Part shown: positions 56,400 to 64,000 of the stretch, piece after piece
Layout: each line of letters opens with the position of its first letter
Numbering within the stretch: the stretch's first letter is position 1
Source: Monocercomonoides exilis
Taxonomy: Eukaryota > Preaxostyla > Oxymonadida > Polymastigidae
Length of the DNA stretch: 64,000 nt
Assembly: GCA_001643675.2 (NCBI GenBank)
Contig: LSRY02000069.1
Coordinates: 67,001-131,000, forward strand
Reading direction: 5' to 3'
Program-made: the position numbers and the translations under genes
Notes under the pieces: model-generated
Seen by the model: only the letters and a program-made list of their open reading frames with translations
The model's database searches: none
Told to the model about the DNA's origin: nothing

Positions 56400-57240
56400 C
56401 TCTAGCGCGTGGTGTTTGCCATCGATGAGCTCAGCGGATTCGTGCTGGCTGCATCTGTTCCCACCTCCCCCTCTCATTTTCAACCTCCACTTCGCTAACC
56501 ACTCCTCCCACCAACCCCAACCTCGATGTCGACCTCCTCCCCTTCATCACATCCTACCGCGCCCACCAGATATTCGTCGACCAGGACACCTGCTCCTCTG
56601 CCCGCCAGTGCGGCTCCCTGCCTGCTCCCTGCGAATTCATCTCCACAACTGTGTTATACATCTGCCGCTCAATAGAAAACTCCCTCTGGATCTGCCCACT
56701 CTTCCCTCTTCTCCCTCCTCGACGGATAACTAGCTGTGTCCTCCTTCCTCTTTTCAGCGGCTGACCAGCTCGTACGCCTCAACTCCACACTCCTTTGTTC
56801 TTGCCTAGGAACCCTTCGCCTCTTCAACATATCTGTCCATTCCCTCCCCCCTCACCTGCCCTGCTCATCATGCTCTCCCCGCTTCCTCCCTCTTCCTCTC
56901 TCACGACAACCTTTCCGCCCTCAGTGCGCCTCGCCTGTGCTCCTATTCGACGATGGCTCCAGCTCCTCCCTCGAGCATCTCATCACCACGGATCTCCTTA
57001 TCGGAGGTTTCAGGGTTGTTATTCTCATCTCATCGTGTTTTATCAGTCAATAAGCTTCTTCAGCATGATTCATTTCGTCTTCACTGCCATCTCGCTCGAC
57101 AAACTCTGTTGGAGTGTGCATGCCGACAACTTCCAGCACACCAGCAATATCCTTTCCATTTGTATATTTTCTTTCACCACCAGCTGCAACCTCATCTGCT
57201 CCAACTCCAGTGCACTCAATATCGCCTCGTTCAAATGAGA
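56400..57240 (+). pseudogene. Possible decayed surface-protein-like gene
   Basis: The GC-rich, pyrimidine-rich + strand keeps long frames in two phases. One reads NPNLDVDLLPFITSYRAHQI, then FVDQDTCSSARQCGSLPAPC onward, to SIENSLWICPLFP. A VDxxxCxxxxxCGSLxxPC pattern is reminiscent of the start of oxymonad parallel beta-helix surface proteins. Stops and phase changes break it. The family resemblance is weak and the coding direction is inferred. Confidence 0.3.
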
Positions 57241-57567
57241 AGGCGGAGTCATCCTTCCAGGCACCTCTTAGTGACTCCTCAACTGTTGATTCACTCGGCG
57301 CTGCATCAACAATCAACTCTCTCCTCAGCATTTCGTATCGATGCTTTCAGGCTTTCGTGTTAAGGAAGAAACAGATGACAAGACACACCTTGAAATCTGT
57401 CATTCTTTGCTCGGAGAGAAAGAGAGATAAGAAGTGGATATGGGGGAATTGAAGAAGGGGTAGAAGGAGAAGGAGAAGATGAAGATGAATCGAGTTATGA
57501 AGATAAAATAAGAGGATAAGGAAGAGAAAGTTGAAAAAGGGAATACGAAGAAGAGGAAGAGGAAGGA

Positions 57568-57570
<3 letters not shown>

Positions 57571-57598
<28 letters not shown>

Positions 57599-57651
57599 AA
57601 GAAGAAGAAGAAGAAGAAGAAGAAGAGGAAGAGGAAGAGGAAGAGGAAGAG
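57571..57651 (+). repeat. (GAA)n microsatellite grading into (GAGGAA)n
   Basis: Pure GAA triplets for about 56 bp, then a GAGGAA hexamer run. It codes poly-Glu on one strand and poly-Ser/Phe on the other. Confidence 0.95.
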
Positions 57652-57879
57652 AAAAAGAAGAAGCAGAAGCATATGAGACAGAACAAATAAAATCAGAAGG
57701 CTTAGCAAAACTTCAGCTTCACTTCTATTAGCAGAAGAGATTAAAGAAGAAGCCGAAGCAGAAGAAGAATTATCATTTTTGCTTGTTTGTTGTTCTTGAA
57801 AATTTTCTTTGTATTTCTAAAAATACATCAAACAGCATGATTTTCTGCAAAGAAGTGGAAGAAGAAGCAAAATGAGCTC

Positions 57880-58500
57880 ACAAATTAATTATCGAAATAC
57901 GCCTTCGCATTTTCGCTTCGCTTTTGCTCCGAATGTTTTTGTTCTTTTGGAGCATAATTTTCTTCTTGTTCTTCTTGTTCTTCTTCTTTCGTTGTTCTTT
58001 TGAAAAGGATAAGTTTTCCGAATTGTCATTTTCTCCTTTTTCTGCAGCTGAAAATGTGCTTTTATTGTGAAACACATCTCCAAAGCTTCCAAATTGAACA
58101 GCCTGCCTGTCAAAATACAGATCATCTCGAATTTGAAAAACCTTCATCCACCAAACAACAAGAAAGCGATTCAACATTCTGCTTGATACACACTTTCCTC
58201 TGCTTCGCACAACCTTTGAAAAATGAATCACTTCTTTCAATCTTCTTCTTCTTCAGATATGAAACAAACGCATCTTTCTTCTTCTCAACCTGCTCCAGAG
58301 CCTTCTTCTGCTAGTCTTCGAGCTTTTTACGTTTTTTCTCAAAGTTCTTATTCTCTTCCTCCAGCTGCTCTTTTGTCTCCTTCTGTGTCTTTCATATGCA
58401 TCTTCTCCATCTACTGTTGCATCGCTTTCTCCAACTCAACTCGTTCGATGCGGCTTAAATTAGCCATCAATTTTGGCTCGGGAAAGCACAATAACGAAGA
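57880..58500 (-). pseudogene. Decayed coiled-coil fragment
   Basis: The minus strand reads LSRIERVELEKAMQQ, stop, MEKMHMK, phase change, KEQLEEENKNFEKKRKKLED, stop, QKKALEQVEKKKDAFVSYL. The heptad pattern resumes after each stop, as in an inactivated coiled-coil gene. The family was not recognised. Confidence 0.4.
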
Positions 58501-59632
58501 AGAAACTGGATGCTAAATTTGATTGGTGAAAGTTGGGGTGTTGGTGGAAGAAGGAGAAAAGATCACATTGAAAAAGGAGGTGAAAGTGAATGAGGTTTAG
58601 AAGGAAAAGCATTGACAATATGATTGTTATCAGATGGAATTTGCGAGGATAGAGAAGAAGGAAATGATGATGAAATCACTGAATACGTGTCATGAGCATG
58701 CCTGCCTTTCAACGAAGCTGACTTCCATGCTTCAGAATTGCTGCAATTCAGCTCGCTCAGCTCGCTTTTCTATCTCTCTTCTTCCTCTTTATCTTCGACA
58801 ATAAATTGCCCATTTCCTCTTATGTTTTTCCTCATTGCATTCTCCCCTGCTGCTTCTGCTTCCTGCTTTTTAACAATTGAACATAAAAACTCTTCCTCTG
58901 AAACGACTTTTCCAGACAATTGTTATACTTCAAAATATTTAACTCTAAATGATGTTCTGCTTCCATCAAATGATTCCAAATGGATCATTCTATCAACTTT
59001 TCTAATTAAAGTTCCATCTTTCTCCGTCTTTTAGTATTTCTCTTGTTCAATTCTTTTTCCTCTTTCTCTTTCTCTTTCATTCATTTGTTCATTCTCGTTC
59101 ATATTTTTCATTTTCTTCCTATTGACCTCTCTTTCTTTTCTTCCCAGCAGCTGCCCGAAGAACTCCTCCTCAAACATAGGAGCATCCACACAGCGGCAGA
59201 ACGATGGGTGGAAAATTGGAGCGATTGAAGAAGAAGAACACAACAGAGTGAATGGGTAGGTGGGTGTGTGTGTTATAAAAAGAAGGCGCGTGTTTTGATG
59301 AGTGCGGGAGTTGAGAAAGAGGCAGCAGAGACGAGGGTGGAGCCGGGAGATGGAAAGCAGAGAGGAAGAAGAGAGAGGATAAAGAATTGTTTGTGTAATT
59401 GAACTGAGGCATGGCTCACTGCCGTCAAAGGAAGTTTTCACAGAGGCAGCTGAAGAAGAAGTCGATAAAGATGTTACTGTTGGGTTTGCAAAAACAGAAG
59501 CAGAACTTGACGATGATGAAAAGAAAGAAGATGCATTTAAAGTCATTTCAAATATTGTTGTTTGAGCATTTGCTGCTTGATAAATATGTTTGCTTTTGTG
59601 TGAATTCGGATGATTCGTGATTGTGGGGACAA
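58501..59632. other. Gene-poor purine/pyrimidine mosaic
   Basis: Short low-complexity frames only. No supported gene. Confidence 0.45.
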
Positions 59633-59944
59633 TCATCCCTCCTCTCTCTTCTCTCTCTTTTTTTTTTTCCTCTTTCTTTCTTCACAGTTATTCAAGTCCA
59701 AAAAATCGTATTGAGTGCCTGAAACATCATAGCTCAGTTCGTTGAGCCTTCCTTCTCCCTTTATAGACGATGCAGAAACTGGAGAATGGCGCACCAGTGA
59801 AGTACGAGGAGACGAATTTTCAGTCAATTCCTTGTATTCCTTTGCACGCTTTGCTTTTGATGTTTTGTCTTTGTTCTCTGTCAGCTTTTTCAGCCAATCT
59901 CTTTCTGAGATCAGATCCTCCAGCGACTCAAAGAAGATGTTCAA
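59633..59944 (-). pseudogene. Possible coding fragment, charged helical
   Basis: The minus-strand frame FFESLEDLISERDWLKKL onward, to GTQYDFLDLNNCEERK, has a plausible mixed composition. No start exon, partner exon or family was identified. It may be an exon of a decayed gene. Confidence 0.25.
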
Positions 59945-60255
59945 TTCTCTGCCTCACTTCACTGCACAAACATGATTCAATGAAATATCGATGCTGGAGT
60001 GAATTAGATATTCTGTGTTGAAATTTGTGATTGTTCCGTTGAAGAAGAAAAAAAGGAAGGAAGAAGAGGAGAGATAAAGAAAGAAAGATAGAAAGAAAAA
60101 AAAAAAAAGAAGAAGAAGAAAACGAAGACGAAGAAGGAGGAGAAATAGAAAGAAAAAGAAGGTGAGAATGATACAGATTGCTGGTGAGGTTCAGAAGAGA
60201 ATGGATGAGATATTGGAAGAGGAAAGAAAGGCGATGGTGAAGAAGCAGAAATAAA

Positions 60256-60424
60256 AGAAGAAGAAGAAGAAGAAGAAGAAGAAGAAGAAGAAGAAGAAGA
60301 AGAAGAAGAAGAAGAAGAAGAAGAAGAAGAAGAAGAAGAAGAAGAAGAAGAAGAAGAAGAAGCAGAAATAAAAGAAGAAGAAGAAGAAGAAGAAGAAGAA
60401 GAAGAAGAAGAAGAAGAAGAAGAA
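60256..60424 (+). repeat. Long (GAA)n microsatellite in two blocks
   Basis: Two GAA runs of about 105 and 58 bp are each preceded by the same GAAGCAGAAATAAAA spacer (near 60242 and 60359), so the array was probably duplicated as a unit. Confidence 0.95.
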
Positions 60425-63400
60425 AAGGTCAAAAAAGGAAGAAGCGGATGATGATGAAGATGATAAGGGTTATGAAGGTGGAGAAATTGAGAATTTGCGA
60501 AATGAATCCAATCCTTTTTATAAAGATGTTGATGATTTCTTGAGTGATGTCGATTGATAAAAATAATTCATTCGCTGAGTTGATTTCGGATGATATAAAC
60601 AATCCTCATCACAAAATATGTGAAAGAGAGAGAGATACAAACAGATGAAGAAATCAGTCCACAAATCATCGACTGCCTTTGAGTGGTTGAACTGCTTTGT
60701 CTCTCAGAAAAAGAAAATTGTGTTTGTCCGTTGGTGTTCGTTGTTCAAACGAACGAAACATTTGATGAGGGAATGGGCAAAGAAGAATTCGAAATCGAAG
60801 AAAGCATTGACGATTGAAGAAATTGATTTCAATGGCAATAATTTCAAAGGCAAAGAGAAGAAAATGACAAATTTTATGATTATGTGATAGATGAATCAAT
60901 TCTGGCAATGAACATCATTTATTGAAGCGAGACTGTTGAGAATGATGGGGAAGGTGAAGAAAAATAGAAGATGGAAGTTTTTCCAAGTCACGTTGGGCGA
61001 TAGAAAAAACTGAATGTGTTCTGAATGTGAATGCCCAGTCAGCTCATCAGCCCCGACAAAAGAGTCGCAACTGCAAAACATTCCGAACAAAAATTCCAAA
61101 TAAACTGCTTCTTCTTTTTCAAGATCATGTCAAGCATTGTCAGGCTATGCAACATGCAAAATAGATGGCAGAAGTCACGAATATCATCATTGAATGCAAT
61201 CCAAACAAGGATAATCTCAAAACTTATGGTTCTTTCGTGAAATGAAAAGAAGGCTTTTCTTTCAATGGCATTCCTGTTCATGACCAATCTTCATTCATTC
61301 AAAGAACATCTAAAAAGAAAAATGAACAAAATAAAAAAAATCAAACCATCTTTTTTATCTTGAATTATTTTCCCATCTCCAATGGATTTGTAATTATCAG
61401 CCTAGCTGGCTTTTTTGCTCTCCAAAATTGAATCTCACCTTCACATCAAAAAATAGACAACTGGATAACAAATGGTTGGTAAAGATCATCATCGAAAGCA
61501 GAAAATCCTTTATGAAACCGATAATGAAGTCATGTGAAAATTGATATTCTCCAAATGCACTCCTCTTCAAAGATTTCTTCAACGTTGTGTTTTTGTTGAT
61601 AGCTTTCCAACGATCTTCGCGCAAAATGGCAATGCGATAGTTGTAAAGGCCTGCTGAGTGCTTCGTTCAACTCGTTTCCTCCATTGTCCAACACCCAATT
61701 CCCTTTCCTTTTCCACAAAGAAAATCTTCCCCCCAAAAGCCATATAAAGCAAGTCCTGAACAAAAGATAAGCCAAGTGCAAAACATTTCCCTCGAAATGA
61801 ACAAGGTGTTCAATTCAATCTTTCTGAAATTCAACTCGCTTTTTTTGAATCTTGCTTGAGTAATTTTTCATTCAAAATATCACAGCCGATGTTACCTCAT
61901 ATGTTTTGTAATATACAACCAAGTTCACATTTCATGCAATTTCTCCCACTTATCACTTTTCGCAAGAAATCGATGCAAAAAGCCACTCGCTCCTCCATCT
62001 GTAGACAAAATCCCTGCTCTTCTGCTGTGCTATAACTCGCATGGATACATCTGCGACTGCAGGTCTTAGCACTCAAACATGCTCTGGCTGCAGCAAATCA
62101 TCAATCGAAGATCTTCACTTATAAAATTATATGTTTGTCACCCTTATTAATAAACCAAACAATAAATGAATGTTTTGTTGCCCTTCGTCTTACCTGTCTT
62201 GAGGCAAAAGACAACAAACGATGCAGAGGAATAAGTTAATGATTGTGCATGTTCAGGTATTTAAATCGATATTTGTGACTCTTTTTAAGCAAATGTTCCT
62301 CCAACATTCAGAAAAGGAATCAATATGTTGCTTCTCTTTGATTTTGCCGAATGCAGCAGGACCAGCAACAAATGTTTTATGGTGTGCACAGGGCATTACT
62401 GAATCACTATTCAGGCGATTTTATCTGTTCTTTTTTTTTATTATTATGAAATAAATATATTTTTTATTGACTTTTGAAAGGGGCTTGGGCGATTGAACAA
62501 TTTGAGGAATGCTGTGCAAAAAGGGGAAAGCAAAGAAATGGATGGAATACGAGAAGATGTGAGATTTGAAGAGACTGGCGCGATTTGTGGAGTGGGTTGT
62601 TGAAAAGATAGTCGAGAAAAAGGTGGATGAAAAGAGATTGAGGTTGGGGTTGGGATTTTGGTATTGGAGCTTTTGGGGGGATATTCCAAAGAGCCAAAGG
62701 TCTTGAAGGATGATTTTTTTTTATATCGTTCTTCACTGAGGAAAAGCTACAAGAAAAAGAATTTTGATGAAAAGAAGAACGAATAAGAAAAGGATAGAGT
62801 GCTTCTGAAGGATAATGGAACGAGAACCACAATTCTGAATGGGAACCTTACAGGGAAATACTGTTGATTTGTGTGCCTTGCCTTCTCAAAGCTATGTTGG
62901 ATAAAGAAGGAAAGGGAAGAGACTCAAAAATAAGTTGAAATGCGTTTGCCGCGAGAGTCATTTTCACACAACATTCAAGTGTGTCTTATTTTTTTTTTCA
63001 ATTTTTTATTTTTATTTTATTTTTTTTTTTTTGAAATGTATTTGTATTGAATAGGAAACAGACAGCGAGTGATATTTGAAGGAAGAAGCAGGAAACATCA
63101 GGTCCGATCAAAAGCAACGCAATTAAAGGGGAATTGTTAATGGATGAGTTTTGGAGAAAATGATGAAGAGATTGTTGAAGCGCAGAGATGGAGGAAGTTA
63201 GAGTAAACGAGCTGTGTTTTGGAAGAGAAGATTCAAAAGAAGTGAAACAGGTGGGAACGCATGTGAATTGGAAGAGAAAAAATGATGAGAGGACGAGAGA
63301 ATGAAGGAAATGAACGGATTCTGATGTGTATGATCGTAAGAAGATGAAGAAGAGGAATTTGGAAAAATTTGCATTTTCAGTTTCTGAGGTGAAAGAGGAT

Positions 63401-64000
63401 GCAACCACTCAAGAGCAGTCAAAGAACGATGGATATCCAATTCAATTGGTATGGCTCAATCTGTTTGTGAATTTTTTGTGATTATGTTTTTCTTATCAAT
63501 ATGAAATTCACTTATCATATTCAATATTTTATCTCAATGACAGCATCACATGAAGCCTTTTCATCATCTTCTTCAGAAACATCATTCGATTGATTACACA
63601 TTTCCTGTCAAATCTTTTCTTCACTTTCTTCACAGTGAATGTCATCTTTTTCATCTCCTTCTTCTTCTTCTTCTTTTCTTTTTGTTAAACATATTCTTTT
63701 TCGTCCTTTCCTCCTTCTCAATTGTCAACTGCATCAACATCCTCTTATTCTTTATTACTCCTTTTTGTTTTTTCCCATTTTCACTGGAATCTTCGTCTTC
63801 CTCTTCATCATCACGTGAATTCAACACTTATTCCTGATTTCTTTTTGTGACTCCAGTTGTTGTCAGTCATCGTCAAAATACGCTTTCATCACAACAATAG
63901 CATGCAAGTGGATGCACTGCGCGTTCTGAAGCGGTTTTCTCTCAATCGCTAAGCCATCACTTGAACCGAATTATCTGAAGCTTCCACAATTGCCGCTTTC
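60425..64000. other. Gene-poor stretch to the window end
   Basis: Mostly low-complexity frames rich in Ser, Phe, Lys or Glu. No intact gene, tRNA or transposon terminus was recognised. Poly(A)-signal-like AATAAA complements followed by pyrimidine-biased minus frames occur near 62450 and 63000, which may mark ends of decayed minus-strand genes. Confidence 0.45.

Noticed and set aside
60004-60432. Poly-Ser frame on the minus strand
   Set aside because: It reads through the GAA microsatellite; no coding evidence outside the repeat.
62444-63440. Processed pseudogenes with poly(A) tails, suggested by long T runs preceding minus-strand Ser/Pro-rich frames
   Set aside because: T runs are common in this AT-rich DNA and no source gene could be identified, so there is no support beyond the pattern.

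Overview
The window looks like a chromosomal segment of a free-swimming or commensal protist, most probably an oxymonad close to Monocercomonoides (Preaxostyla). Intergenic DNA is extremely AT-rich. Genes are broken by short GT-AG introns of about 45-170 nt, whose donors are nearly all GTATG, GTTTG or GTGTG. Flagellar genes are present, and two genes (32889-34300 and 34625-36110) resemble large families of hypothetical proteins that I associate with oxymonad genomes. The taxonomic call is an inference from family recognition, not from a marker search.

Layout. 1-1266: the 3' end of a kinase-like gene. 1848-7757: three same-strand cilium genes (a dynein-2 intermediate chain-like WD protein, a CFAP141-like microtubule inner protein, and BBS5). 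7758-10297: AT-rich DNA with a diverged inverted-repeat element and one tRNA-Thr(CGU). 10298-36110: a compact set of housekeeping genes, namely tRNA-dihydrouridine synthase, a hypothetical protein, ubiquitin E1, calreticulin, seryl-tRNA synthetase, an LRR protein, a CCDC81-like protein, dipeptidase PepD, CstF64 and two lineage-type hypothetical proteins. Several pairs are head-to-head with gaps of 76-265 bp.

36231-38061 is a striking foldback element: two 839-bp inverted arms that look identical wherever I compared them, around a 137-bp spacer, flanked by an 8-bp direct repeat. 38062-49300 and 56100-64000 hold no gene I can support as intact. They are mosaics of purine-rich and pyrimidine-rich blocks, simple repeats and what look like decayed coiled-coil genes.

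50025-55018 is an apparently complete DIRS-type (tyrosine recombinase) retrotransposon on the minus strand. It has gag-like, RT/RNase H and recombinase frames, inverted termini, and an internal complementary region whose sequence is exactly the joined complement of the two outer ends.

Functionally the core genes cover ciliary transport, tRNA modification and charging, ubiquitin activation, ER folding and mRNA 3'-end processing. The most noteworthy biology is in the mobile DNA: the foldback palindrome and the DIRS element.
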